Below are positions 14,688 through 24,439 of a stretch of DNA of 64,000 bases, piece by piece. Position 1 is the first letter of the stretch, and each line of letters opens with the position of its first letter. This DNA is from Bacteroides ndongoniae (GTDB lineage Bacteria; Bacteroidota; Bacteroidia; Bacteroidales; Bacteroidaceae). Both the position numbers and the translations under genes were made by a program. Below the pieces are notes generated by a model. That model had not been told where the DNA came from and ran no database searches. It worked only from the letters and a program-made list of their open reading frames with translations. The DNA is taken from assembly GCF_900108345.1 (NCBI RefSeq), contig NZ_FNVV01000014.1:868001-932000 (forward strand), in the 5' to 3' direction.

Positions 14688-16796
14688 TTATTTCGACTTG
14701 AAAATAATCTTATAGATCTTAGGCATACCGTTATAACGGCATGTTACGGTAGCAAAGCCTTCGTCTGCCTTGGCCTGGTCGATCTTGATATCAACTTTCT
14801 TATTCGATGCCTTGGCAGTAACTTTAGGGAACGACTTGCCGGCTGCGGCAACTTCGTAGACTACCTCGTAGTGCGAATAGTCGGCAATACCGTTTTCGTT
14901 TGTCGAGCGTACCGGCGTCTTGGGCAGTTCGATTACTTCGCCTCCTACCTTCACCGTCACTTCGGGAACTACCGGACGGACAATCGGATGCTTGGCCGAG
15001 CTGAATCCCAAACCTGACATATCGAACAGCGGAGCCTGGCCTTCGCCCTCGGCCACCAGATAGATGGCATGTTTCTTATCCAGATGATCTACCACATCAG
15101 CCACATTCAGAGTGAACTTGGTTTCTTTCTGTGCAGCACCTGCCGGAACTTCGATCACGCCAATCTTCTTGCCTTTCCATACGGCATTGTCCCACGGAGC
15201 ATCCAGCCATACATTTACCTTGAATGCCTTGTCGGTACGCGGAGTGATGAAGAGGTTGAACACCGTACCGTTTCCGGGCTTCGTGCCTTCGAAAGCCTTG
15301 ATACCGTTCCTGTTCTTATCCAGTCCGCCAAAACCAAAGTACTTATAGCCGATGATGACACCGTTGCGTACTCCTGTTATCGGCATGTGGTTGTCCCATA
15401 CGTCCCAGGAATCCTGCTGAACGCCGGTATCGGACAGGTAGCAGGCATAACCGGCCGAGTAATAACGATACGGATCGAGACCGAAGATGTGGAATCCCTC
15501 GGAGGTAACTTCCGCTCCAGTATATTCGTGGCCGTTGCTGTCTTTGGCTGTCCACTTATGGTCGTCGGCATAAGCGTCGTAACCGGTAATGGTCACTTTA
15601 CCGCCTTCGGATACCGGTTTCTCTTCCCACTCTACCTTGATGGGAGCCACTACAGCCTGACGCGCAAAACCGAAGTTACGGGGTGGACGGTGATAGAATA
15701 CATACCACTGACCGTTGATTTCCTCGATACTGCCGTGCGTATTGTGTCCGCCATTGGTAGATACCAGTGACTTACCGTCCTCGCTTACTTCCGGACCACG
15801 CGAGTCTACAACGACGCCACCGATTTTCCACGGTCCGAGCGGAGTGTCACCATAAGCATAACGCAGGGTGGAGTTACTGCTTCCCATACCATAGTCGGGA
15901 CCAGAGTATCCACTATAAACCGATACATACTTATTTCCTACTTTACGGATGGAGGAAGCTTCGAAGAAGTTGAAAGCCCCCAAATCCTGTCCCGGATAGA
16001 CGTTGGGATAAACGGCATCGGCCGGGTCGCGAACTACGCCATACCGACGTCCTGCCGGCATATTAAACGGAATCACCTCCTTACCGGGACGTACCGAATA
16101 CATAGTGTTCTGGTCCAATTCGGCGGCCGACGAGCGCTGGAATCCCCAGAAGCCGTAGGCACGGAAGCCGATTTCGTAATCCGGATCGTTCGGGTCGGTG
16201 ATCTGCTCTACATAAACCGAAGGGTCAAAGCCCATGATACTGCCCGGCAATGCCTTCCGACCGTCTTCGGTCACATTCACCGGAGTAAACGGTCCGTCCG
16301 GACGAGTGCTCTTTGCAACCATTGCCTCGCGGAACGGGCCACGGCTATGCGGATACAGGTAGTACTCGCGAGTACCATCCCGACGGTTCACCTCCACGAG
16401 GTCGGGAGCATACATCACGTCCCATTGCCCGTCAATGTGATAGGTGAAAATCGGGCCTTCGTCACGCCAGTTCTGCAAGTCCTCTACCGGAGCAGACCAA
16501 GCACGGATATCCGGTCCGCAATAGCTGTCGAGGCGCAAATCGTGCGAACCGATGATGTACACTCTGTACTTACCGGGATTGTCCGGGTCCTCAAACACGC
16601 GTGGTTCTCCATCGGGCACATGTTCCCACAAAGGGAGATAAGGGTTACCGATACTTTCAAACACAGGCTCTTTAACAGCTTCCCCGCCATCATCCGTTTT
16701 CGAAGAAAAAGCCCATCCACTAGCAGCCAGCGAAAGTGCGGCTACATACAAGAAGGTGCTTGGCCTTCTTTTTTGTCCATTTCTCTTGAGTTTCAT
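14688..16796 (-). CDS. GH43-family glycoside hydrolase
   Basis: The 702-aa product begins with a signal peptide (about residues 1-30). It then carries a five-bladed propeller-like GH43 catalytic domain: GEPRVFEDPDNPGKYRVYIIGSHD (catalytic base region), VMYAPDLVEV, and a late HNTHGSIEEINGQWYVFYHR block that supplies the general-acid Glu. The C-terminal ~250 residues are beta-rich and include a carbohydrate-binding-like region and a last Ig-like segment (from about VTVKVGGEVIELPK). GH43 enzymes act on arabinose- or xylose-containing glycans, though some cleave beta-1,3-galactan. It stands alone, without SusC/SusD genes. Substrate is not resolvable here. Confidence 0.85.
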   Translation of the reverse strand: MKLKRNGQKRRPSTFLYVAALSLAASGWAFSSKTDDGGEAVKEPVFESIGNPYLPLWEHVPDGEPRVFEDPDNPGKYRVYIIGSHDLRLDSYCGPDIRAWSAPVEDLQNWRDEGPIFTYHIDGQWDVMYAPDLVEVNRRDGTREYYLYPHSRGPFREAMVAKSTRPDGPFTPVNVTEDGRKALPGSIMGFDPSVYVEQITDPNDPDYEIGFRAYGFWGFQRSSAAELDQNTMYSVRPGKEVIPFNMPAGRRYGVVRDPADAVYPNVYPGQDLGAFNFFEASSIRKVGNKYVSVYSGYSGPDYGMGSSNSTLRYAYGDTPLGPWKIGGVVVDSRGPEVSEDGKSLVSTNGGHNTHGSIEEINGQWYVFYHRPPRNFGFARQAVVAPIKVEWEEKPVSEGGKVTITGYDAYADDHKWTAKDSNGHEYTGAEVTSEGFHIFGLDPYRYYSAGYACYLSDTGVQQDSWDVWDNHMPITGVRNGVIIGYKYFGFGGLDKNRNGIKAFEGTKPGNGTVFNLFITPRTDKAFKVNVWLDAPWDNAVWKGKKIGVIEVPAGAAQKETKFTLNVADVVDHLDKKHAIYLVAEGEGQAPLFDMSGLGFSSAKHPIVRPVVPEVTVKVGGEVIELPKTPVRSTNENGIADYSHYEVVYEVAAAGKSFPKVTAKASNKKVDIKIDQAKADEGFATVTCRYNGMPKIYKIIFKSK

Positions 16797-17137
16797 AAAT
16801 TATTAATTTTAAGGAATACTTTTTGCTGATATTCTGCAAGGCTTCAGCAAATTAAAAACATCTGTCTCAATGTTTACACATCACTGATAGACAAACCGTT
16901 AAGGATACATCCGCAACTCCTCGTCTATTATTGCGTGTAAAACGTACATGCAATATTGGCAATTTAATCGACATCTGCAAGAGAAAATATCGAAACCTGA
17001 AGGCAAAACAGGCAAAATCTGTTACCTCCGGCCATCGGCCCGGTACAGGAAACAGACGGTCGGATACAAGAAGACCTTGCATGCGACAACAGAAAAAAAT
17101 CTCATGAAAAGAAAGGTATCGGCCCCAACCTTTTCAT
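16797..17137. other. Intergenic region between MATE and GH43 genes
   Basis: This 341-bp gap contains the MATE gene 3' end and the GH43 promoter region. I see no convincing coding frame, no strong intrinsic terminator and no full TAnnTTTG element; TAATTTGC on the minus strand near 16850 is only a near match. Confidence 0.4.
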
Positions 17138-18478
17138 CTACATCTTACGCCTCATCCGCCGATAGACGTATATGAATGCAGGAATCAGGAAAGCATCTGC
17201 AAACACCCATGCCGTAGGGTCGCCAAAGCAGACGGCCAAATAACCGAATACCGGTACGGCAAACACACTGACCAGGATTCTGGCTATCATCTCGGACACA
17301 CCGGAAAGCATGGCCAGACTGGTATATCCGACTCCCTGAATGGTGTAGCGCAGAATGCAGAGCAAGCCCAGCACGGGAAAGAACGATACCGAAACATGCA
17401 GGAACAAGGCCGTATCCTTCAGAATCTCGATCTCGGAAGCATCGACAAACAGCAAGGCAATCGTACAGGCACTGGTCATCAGTACCACGAAGGTAAAGGC
17501 CCAATAGATCATCATCATCAACGCACTCGACTTCACCCCTTGCCAGACACGTTCAGGCTTACCCGCACCGTAATTCTGTCCCGAATACGTAGCCATGGCT
17601 ATGCCGAGACTTTCAAACGGGCACATGAAGAACATCTTGATGCGCATGGCAGCCGTAAAAGCAGCCACACAGGCGGTTCCCAGCGCATTGTTGGCACTCT
17701 GCAACATGATACTGCCAATGGCCGTTATCGAGAACTGAAGTCCCATCGGCACCCCGATATACATCAGCCGGCGGGCCAACGAAGCATCGTACTTACGTTC
17801 GGCAGGCGTCGTACGAAGAATATCGAACTTCTTCACCATATAGAAGTAGCAAAGGACAGCCGAAACAGCCTGCGACACCAGCGTGGCAATGGCCGCACCG
17901 GCTACTCCCCACCCCAGGACGAGGATGCAGAAAAGGTCGAGCACAATGTTCAACACCGTCGAAAGCAACAGGAACCAGAACGGAGTCTTACTGTCGCCCA
18001 AGGCACGGATGATGCTGGACAGCAGATTGTAGAAGAACGTACAGGGTACACCGATAAAGGTGAACAGCAGATAGCGGTATGCTCCCTCGAAGATATTGTC
18101 CGGCGTACGCATCCAGTGCAGGATATTGCCGCACAGCAGACTGGTAACTACGGCTATCACAACCGACATCACCACTGCCAACTGCAGACTGACGAACACA
18201 TAACGGCGCATCGTCGTATAGTCGCATGCACCGAACTTCTGTGCGATGGGAATGCCAAAGCCGCCACAACATCCGTTGCAAAAACCCAGAATAAGAAAGA
18301 CGACCGACGTGCTGGCACCCACCGATGCCAGCGCATCAATGCCCAAGAAACGTCCGACAATGGCCGCATCTACCAGCGAATAAGTCTGCTGGAGCAGATT
18401 GCCTAAAAGAAGAGGTAAAGCAAAATTAAATATCAATGGAAGGGAACGGCCTTCCGTCATTGGTTTAATGCTTGCCAT
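17138..18478 (-). CDS. MATE-family multidrug/sodium efflux transporter
   Basis: The 446-aa protein has about 12 membrane helices and two homologous MatE halves. The first half opens with ILFNFALPLLLGNLLQQTYSLVDAAIVGRFLG, the usual MATE start, and includes the conserved GALGDSKTPF-type loop (RALGDSKTPFWFLLLS). The second half begins near GVPMGLQFSITAIGSIMLQ. It is an inner-membrane exporter driven by Na+ or H+; the substrate is unknown. It starts 12 bp after the stop of a YkuD_2 protein gene on the same strand, so the two are probably one operon. Confidence 0.9.
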   Translation of the reverse strand: MASIKPMTEGRSLPLIFNFALPLLLGNLLQQTYSLVDAAIVGRFLGIDALASVGASTSVVFLILGFCNGCCGGFGIPIAQKFGACDYTTMRRYVFVSLQLAVVMSVVIAVVTSLLCGNILHWMRTPDNIFEGAYRYLLFTFIGVPCTFFYNLLSSIIRALGDSKTPFWFLLLSTVLNIVLDLFCILVLGWGVAGAAIATLVSQAVSAVLCYFYMVKKFDILRTTPAERKYDASLARRLMYIGVPMGLQFSITAIGSIMLQSANNALGTACVAAFTAAMRIKMFFMCPFESLGIAMATYSGQNYGAGKPERVWQGVKSSALMMMIYWAFTFVVLMTSACTIALLFVDASEIEILKDTALFLHVSVSFFPVLGLLCILRYTIQGVGYTSLAMLSGVSEMIARILVSVFAVPVFGYLAVCFGDPTAWVFADAFLIPAFIYVYRRMRRKM

Positions 18479-18490
18479 ATTGGTTTCCTT

Positions 18491-19174
18491 TCAACTGAAA
18501 AAACTGCTTTGCGCCAGATAATCGGGCGTTTCAGCGTATATAAACATCACACTCCCTCCCTTGATAGCGTCGATAATGGGGCGTGAAAGGGCACGGGGAA
18601 CGGCCGGACATCCGAAACTGCGCCCCAGGCGCCGCCCACCGCTGATGACAGAAGGGTCGGCATAGTCGGCACCGTGCATCACGATGGCACGCTCGCGGGC
18701 GTGGTCGTTGATGCCCTTCTCCAGTCCGTTCAGAATCAGCGAATAACCATTGCTGCCCTGATAGGTCGATTCGGTCAGATAAAATCCTAAGGAACTTTTC
18801 AGTGAGCCGTTTTCGTTCGAAAAAGAAGTGGCGTACATCTCTCCGCTATTCTTTCCGTGAGCCACCAGAGACGAGAACAGCATCTTACGTTCCTTCATGT
18901 CGAATACGAAAAGCCGCTCACGGGTCGATGGTTGCGAAAAGTCTATCAGCGTCAGCACGTCGCGCTTGCGTCCTGCCACCTTATAATATCCGGTTACTGC
19001 CTGCCTGAAAGCTTCCCAGCCGACAACCCCTTCCAAATCCATCGAACGATACAGGGCCGCGCACCCCATCCCCTCGGAGACGGAAAGCGAAGGCATGCAT
19101 TCTCTGTCTTCCACCCAAGTCACATGCGGCAGACACAGAAAAACAATCAACAACAATAACCTATTATTCAACAC
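18491..19174 (-). CDS. Murein L,D-transpeptidase catalytic-domain family protein (YkuD_2)
   Basis: This 227-aa exported protein (signal peptide about 1-20) carries the YkuD_2 type of L,D-transpeptidase domain. The catalytic motifs are the His in IVMHGADYAD and the Cys in GRSFGCPAVP near the C-terminus, preceded by YSLILNGLEKG. Such enzymes act on peptidoglycan stem peptides in the periplasm. It differs in family from the YkuD protein encoded just upstream at 19446. The gene is followed after 12 bp by the MATE exporter. Confidence 0.85.
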   Translation of the reverse strand: MLNNRLLLLIVFLCLPHVTWVEDRECMPSLSVSEGMGCAALYRSMDLEGVVGWEAFRQAVTGYYKVAGRKRDVLTLIDFSQPSTRERLFVFDMKERKMLFSSLVAHGKNSGEMYATSFSNENGSLKSSLGFYLTESTYQGSNGYSLILNGLEKGINDHARERAIVMHGADYADPSVISGGRRLGRSFGCPAVPRALSRPIIDAIKGGSVMFIYAETPDYLAQSSFFS

Positions 19175-19215
19175 AATACGATACGATTCTTTTCGATTAC
19201 CCTAAAAAAACTGCG

Positions 19216-19223
19216 CAAAATTA
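19216..19223 (-). promoter_or_regulatory. -7 element for the YkuD_2 / MATE operon
   Basis: TAATTTTG on the minus strand fits TAnnTTTG and lies 42 bp before the start at 19174. Confidence 0.45.
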
Positions 19224-19324
19224 CTGCTTTTCTGCCATACGTTCACTACGCATAAAGTTAAATAATACAAGTTTCCCCCTGTTCTTCACAGCCTTTGCCG
19301 CACCGATATAAGGAGGGAGACACC

Positions 19325-19390
19325 AATCATCCCGGATGATTGTATGAATCATCCCCGTTGATTGTAGGAATCATCCGGGATGATTGCACC
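19325..19390 (+). repeat. Three 22-bp palindromic tandem units (array 2)
   Basis: Units begin at 19325, 19347 and 19369, exactly 22 bp apart. Units 1 and 3 have near-perfect dyad arms (AATCATCC and GGATGATT); unit 2 keeps the arms with GTTGATT. The array lies 55 bp downstream of the L,D-transpeptidase stop at 19446 (minus strand). Its sequence is unrelated to arrays 1, 3 and 4, but the period is the same. Confidence 0.85.
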
Positions 19391-19445
19391 CAAAGGCTAT
19401 ACATTTCATCCCCTTCCCTGCCTGAGAAGGAAGCCAGATGCAACT

Positions 19446-20489
19446 CTACTCGATGACAACAATCAGTGATTTCTCGGTCGGCGCCCAATCGTAGACAAAC
19501 TTCGAATGCGACGTGGCATTGCGCACACACATGTGCGAGCGGGGGATGGTCCCCAACGACCAGCTGTACTCTATCATGGCCGTCCGTGGCACGTTGACGG
19601 GTACGCCGTGGATATAGGCACCGTTTGTGAAACGGCTGGCATAAGGTGCATAGCCGCCCGTTGCCGAGGAGCCGTCTTTCAGAAACACCATCTTCTGCTT
19701 TTTCTGCTGCAGCAGATACATGCCCAAGGGTGTTTCCTGCGCATAAGGCGGAGCATGGCGGCCGGTAGTTGCCGGATTCATGCTGCGGATGGCCCATTCG
19801 CCCGGGGCGGTACGCTCCAGGGTTGTAATGTTCTGGTCGAGGCGGTCGACGAAGACAACATGATTGAAAATCGTACTGTCGCTCAACTGTTTCAGATAGC
19901 GTTCGGGCACCAGCCACTCCTCCTCCCACGTCACCGGATAGACCCTGCAGAAACTGCCTACCTGCCCCCGCAGATAGGCCAACGTTCCGTCGCGCCCATA
20001 GCGTTCGGGCACCAGCGTATCACCCGGCAAATACATCGGCACGGACTGATAACGCTCCACTCCCAACGTATCGGCCACCCGCTTGTAGGCATTGCGCACA
20101 TACTTGCGCACCAAAGGAGCCTCACGGTTCAGGTTCTTGTAGTTCTGGAGCACTACCCATCGCTCCTGCCCCCGTTGCATGTTTTCGATATAGGCCAGGC
20201 AGTTGCGGATGACGTCCCACTTGAACGAACGCACCGTGTCCTGATAAGGATAGGTATCATCCAACGTATATTTATCGTACAGCAATTCTTTGGTCAGGTG
20301 AATGTCGTCTGCCCTCAACAGCTTTTCTTCGACAGGAAGAGGTTCTGCCGCCAACGTATCGACTATCTCTGAGGTCATGACTTCCGGCTTATACGTTTCC
20401 GACGCAGGCGTCACCTGCTTGCCGGCCTCGCGACATCCGACAAGCACACCCAGCAGCAACAGACTAAAAAAGATATCCAAGCGTTTCAT
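19446..20489 (-). CDS. L,D-transpeptidase (YkuD) lipoprotein
   Basis: The 347-aa protein starts with a lipoprotein signal (LLLLGVLVGC, Cys about residue 19). A YkuD catalytic domain occupies the C-terminal third, with the His in GAYIHGVPVN and the nucleophile Cys in IPRSHMCVRNAT (the family's [ST]xxCxR form). It would form or exchange 3-3 peptidoglycan cross-links or attach proteins to the wall. The ATG at 20489 (MKRLDIFFS) is chosen because it opens the signal. It is convergent with nothing; its 3' end is followed by the 22-bp array 2. Confidence 0.87.
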   Translation of the reverse strand: MKRLDIFFSLLLLGVLVGCREAGKQVTPASETYKPEVMTSEIVDTLAAEPLPVEEKLLRADDIHLTKELLYDKYTLDDTYPYQDTVRSFKWDVIRNCLAYIENMQRGQERWVVLQNYKNLNREAPLVRKYVRNAYKRVADTLGVERYQSVPMYLPGDTLVPERYGRDGTLAYLRGQVGSFCRVYPVTWEEEWLVPERYLKQLSDSTIFNHVVFVDRLDQNITTLERTAPGEWAIRSMNPATTGRHAPPYAQETPLGMYLLQQKKQKMVFLKDGSSATGGYAPYASRFTNGAYIHGVPVNVPRTAMIEYSWSLGTIPRSHMCVRNATSHSKFVYDWAPTEKSLIVVIE

Positions 20490-21475
20490 AAACAGGACAT
20501 AACAGTATACACGAATTTTACATACGAAAATAATATTTTTCTGAATGCCGAACAATATATTCCCCACAAATTATGCAGCAAACTTATCCTTCCCGTAAAA
20601 TACCCGACTCCTATTTCCATGCATCCCAACATGTTGCAATAGGATATTTCTAAAATCAAAAGCAATAGCCGATACTTGCATAAAAACCTATTTTCTTCAC
20701 CCGATCCGAATAATCAATAGTAGCACTGACAGGTCCCCAGAAACTGTTATAAGAATATTTTATACCCATTCCCCACATATCTTCTCCATGCAGTATTTCA
20801 TCCATTTGGCCTGCATGCAACATATAATTGCCCACACATGACAAATAATGTTTTTCTGCCAACTTGAACCTTAAGTCAATCCGAGTTCCTATCGCTTTAT
20901 TCTCTACATGCTCGGTATAGTGAATGCCATAAAATGATTGCTGTCCAAACATATACCGATCATAACATTCTCCCCCTACAAAATTGGAATAATATCCGGG
21001 GACTTTATCTCCGAAAACAAAACGTCCAAACAATTCCGGCAATACACAGATTTTATCGCTTATGCTATACGCTCCTTTAATTCTAAACACAAAAGGGAAA
21101 AACATATAGCGGCTTTCATCAAATATCCTGCCTACATACAATTCGGGAATCAGACGAACATTGACGCCACGGGTAGGCAGTTCTTTATCATCAAAATTAT
21201 CATATTCTACATCAAAATATCCCGATAAGAAATAGTTTCCCATTTTCTGATGCAAAGCATCATTGTATGCCGAATACCACTGTGACGTATTGCTGAACCA
21301 GTCATATTGAATACCTGTTTTATAATTGAATCTTCTATGCGAATCGTTTTTCATGTATACTTCGACATGATTATTCAAATACGACAAATGTTCTTTGTCT
21401 TCACCATATATTTTTAAAATAAAGTCTTTATATGCAATGCGATATGAAGCTCCCAATTTATTCATATTATTAATT

Positions 21476-22808
21476 TACTACTGGTGCGATAAAATCGCAT
21501 TGATTTTAAATATCACCAAATAACGAGAGTTCTTTGACATTTTGGTTTGAAATGATTGATGAGTCTTGTTTTGTTATCAACGACCGCAGGTCTGTTCTTT
21601 CCAACGCGGATATTCTAATCAGGGTAGCCACCTCGGTGATTGAATATGGGCTGTTGCAGTCAACCTTTATTCTTGCCACTGTCAGATACGATATGATGGC
21701 AGCCCAAAGATGGATTTTGACAGCATTTTCCGAATATCCCCACAGAGTCTTTACGGTAATGTTCTGTTTAATCCACTTGAAGAATACCTCTATATCCCAT
21801 CGATGGCGGTACAAGTTGGATATTTCTAAGGCACTGACTTCAAAATTGTTGGATATAAAGTCCACAATAGTGTCATTATCAGGGTCATAAACGCGGACAA
21901 ATCTCATGTCTTCGGGATACAGCTTGCTTGAGTTATATCCTGTTACCCTTATACGGGAGTCTTCCAGTATGCCAGACTTGACATCGGCAATATCCATTTG
22001 CTCGACAGTATCGAATTTCATGTTCTCTTTTGGACGTGATACCCAAAATGACTGAGCCTGATGAAATCTAAAAAGTGCTTTAAAGTCAACATAAGCCTTA
22101 TCCATCACGTAGAAAGCATAAGGCTCTGGTGTCAGTGCGTCAAGTTCGTTGCTGTCATGCCACTTGCCGTCCGTGATATGGATATTGGTAGGTATGTTGC
22201 CTCTCAAATCCAACAGGGTGTGCATCTTGATAGCTCCTTTGCTGTATTTCCCCAAAGCCCACGTTGCAAGCTTTATACTGGTCGATATGGTCGTGGAATC
22301 AAGTGCATATATCTCGTTATCAATGGTAATTTGAGACAGTTGGATATTTGAGTATATCGGTCTGAGCATGTCAATTAAATAAAGGCCCAACCCTTCAAAG
22401 ATGCGGTAATCCCTGCTTTCGTTTGCACGAGACAATGAGGTATGGTTCACGGCCTTACGAAAGCCGAGATGATAAAGCATCTTGTTATGGGCTTCGAGGC
22501 ATAGACAAATATCCCTCAGAGAATCACATCCCGTCAACTGTCCGAAAAGGAGATGAAGGAGGTGACTGTAACTGCTGAGATTTTTGGTATGCCAATCTCC
22601 TTGATATTGCTTTACGAGTTTATCAAACTGATATCGCGGTATATACTCGACAACTTGGGAAAATACAAACTTGCCCTGATTCATAATCCTGATATGTTGA
22701 AACTACAGGACTAATAAATCATTTTCAAATCAAAAAATCAATGAACGCTTATATTTGATTTAAAATTAATCGTTTAACTACAGTGATGTGGTTTTTATCG
22801 CACCACTA
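21476..22808 (-). mobile_element. IS4-family insertion sequence (1333 bp)
   Basis: The element is flanked by 12-bp direct repeats ATATTATTAATT at 21464-21475 and 22809-22820, the length expected of IS4-type target duplications. The ends carry inverted TGGTGCGATAAAA (left) and TTTTATCGCACCA (right). It carries one transposase gene reading in the same direction as the gene it interrupts. No second copy is present in this window. The clean duplication suggests a recent insertion. Confidence 0.9.
21506..22684 (-). CDS. IS4-family transposase
   Basis: The 392-aa protein has an N-terminal DUF4372-type domain (FVFSQVVEYIPRYQFDKLVK) and a DDE_Tnp_1 catalytic domain. The first Asp is in YALDSTTIS, the second in YVMDKAYVDF, and the Glu in the YREK-like segment HRWDIEVFFKWIKQ. 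The gene is intact from ATG to stop and sits inside perfect target duplications, so the element could still move. Confidence 0.92.
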   Translation of the reverse strand: MNQGKFVFSQVVEYIPRYQFDKLVKQYQGDWHTKNLSSYSHLLHLLFGQLTGCDSLRDICLCLEAHNKMLYHLGFRKAVNHTSLSRANESRDYRIFEGLGLYLIDMLRPIYSNIQLSQITIDNEIYALDSTTISTSIKLATWALGKYSKGAIKMHTLLDLRGNIPTNIHITDGKWHDSNELDALTPEPYAFYVMDKAYVDFKALFRFHQAQSFWVSRPKENMKFDTVEQMDIADVKSGILEDSRIRVTGYNSSKLYPEDMRFVRVYDPDNDTIVDFISNNFEVSALEISNLYRHRWDIEVFFKWIKQNITVKTLWGYSENAVKIHLWAAIISYLTVARIKVDCNSPYSITEVATLIRISALERTDLRSLITKQDSSIISNQNVKELSLFGDI

Positions 22809-24439
22809 ATATTATTAATTCTGAAATTATAGTCTAAATCCAGCCAGGCATTTTTATTGATTTTGGCGGTAGCCGTTACATTATGTTTCTTCCATTTACC
22901 AATCGCACCTTGAGCTTTCAGAAGTACCGATGCAATATCTTCCGTATCAATATGCACCCCTATACCAATATTTCCTTTTCCCTTTTCGTGCACAGATATA
23001 ACCAGAGTATTTTCATTGGCACCATTGTCTGGAACTATCAAATAAGAAACACGGTCAAATAATCCTAATCCCTGTAAACTCCACACTACGCTCTCTGCAT
23101 CGGCAGCAGAAATAGTCATATCTTTATCAATCTTCAACATCTTATAAAGACTCATTTCATCCAACGTCTCCAAACCTTCTACACGAATAGAGCTTATATA
23201 AACCTGATTTGCTTTTTTCCTAAAAGCAGTCTTTTGTAGCGGAATATAATCACCCAACTTCTTTTTCAAAGCGATGATATCGTCCCAATGCTCTCTAGCA
23301 ACTTTCTCGCCCATTGCTATCATTGTATCTATAGCCGATTGCTTGAAATCTGCCGATGTATACCCTTTTAGTCCCGGATTCATATACAAGTCAACATCCT
23401 TCTTGTTTTTCCTGTATTTTTCTTCTCCTGATAAAAATGCTATCCTGTTGGCAATACTCACTACATTCCCGTAGTCTGGTTCAACAAAGGCTTCTGTACT
23501 TAAATCGACCCCAATAGTTATATCAGCCCCCATTTCTTTTGCTACATCAACAGGGAAATTATTGAAAATTCCTCCATCCACCAGTACCATGTCATTCCTA
23601 TATACCGGCTCGAAAACACCGGGCACTGCCATACTGGTCCGCATTGCCAAAGGCAAATTGCCTTTCCTGATCACAATTTCTTTTCCACTTTTCAAGTCTC
23701 CTGCTACACAAGCAAAGGGTATAGGTAAAGAATCGAATGATTCTATCTGATGATACCCTGCTGTCAACCCTGTAAATTTATTCAGTATGCCTTGCCCTTT
23801 AATGATGCCAGATGGAGCAGATATCTTCTTATCTGCCCCTAAAGAGACATTTACAAGGAAATGCTCTTTTTCATATTTCGTATTAAACGAACTGTACGGA
23901 CGTGCTATCTGGTCGGTTAAAAGGAACATCCAATCCTGTGTCCTGACCATACTGTCAAGTTCTTCGGCAGTATAGCCAATGGAATAAAGACCACCTATTA
24001 TTGCTCCCATACTTGTACCGCTAATAAAATCTATAGGTATTTCAGCTTCTTCCAATACTTTAAGAACTCCAATATGGGCCACTCCTTTGGCTCCTCCTCC
24101 ACTGAGAACCAAACCCACTTTAGGCCTCACCTCGCCCTGCGCCATTAGCCCATTCGTAAAACACAGACATAACAGAACAAGACAAATTGCGTACTTACTC
24201 AAAGTCTGCTTTATCATAACTATATCATATTTTATCAATCCCATAAAATTCCACATCTTGAACTTAAATGATCTTACTTTCGCATAATTATCACCGCTGG
24301 TTGTTCCGCATAATCAGCTCTCCACTTCATAATTGCAAACAATACAAAAACGTCATAAAAACCATCAGATAAATATTTGAAGTATTCAAACATTATCTGA
24401 CAGTAAAATTATATAGCCCAATAACAGACAAACGCCGTT

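Larger units (their letters stand above)
20656..24217 (-). pseudogene. Patatin-like phospholipase / outer-membrane barrel protein, split by an IS4-family element
   Basis: The N-terminal part (24217 to 22809) has a signal peptide and a patatin domain: oxyanion GGGAKG, nucleophile GTSMG and catalytic DGG. A POTRA-like region follows, then the start of a barrel. The C-terminal part (21463 to 20656) is the rest of the barrel, ending in a C-terminal Phe (SIGYCF). Removing the IS with one copy of its 12-bp target duplication restores one frame of exactly 739 codons, with the junction RINNMNKLG. Intact members are ~740-aa RssA/PlpD-type proteins that insert in the outer membrane. As it stands the gene gives a truncated patatin without a complete barrel, so it is probably non-functional. 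Confidence 0.9.
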
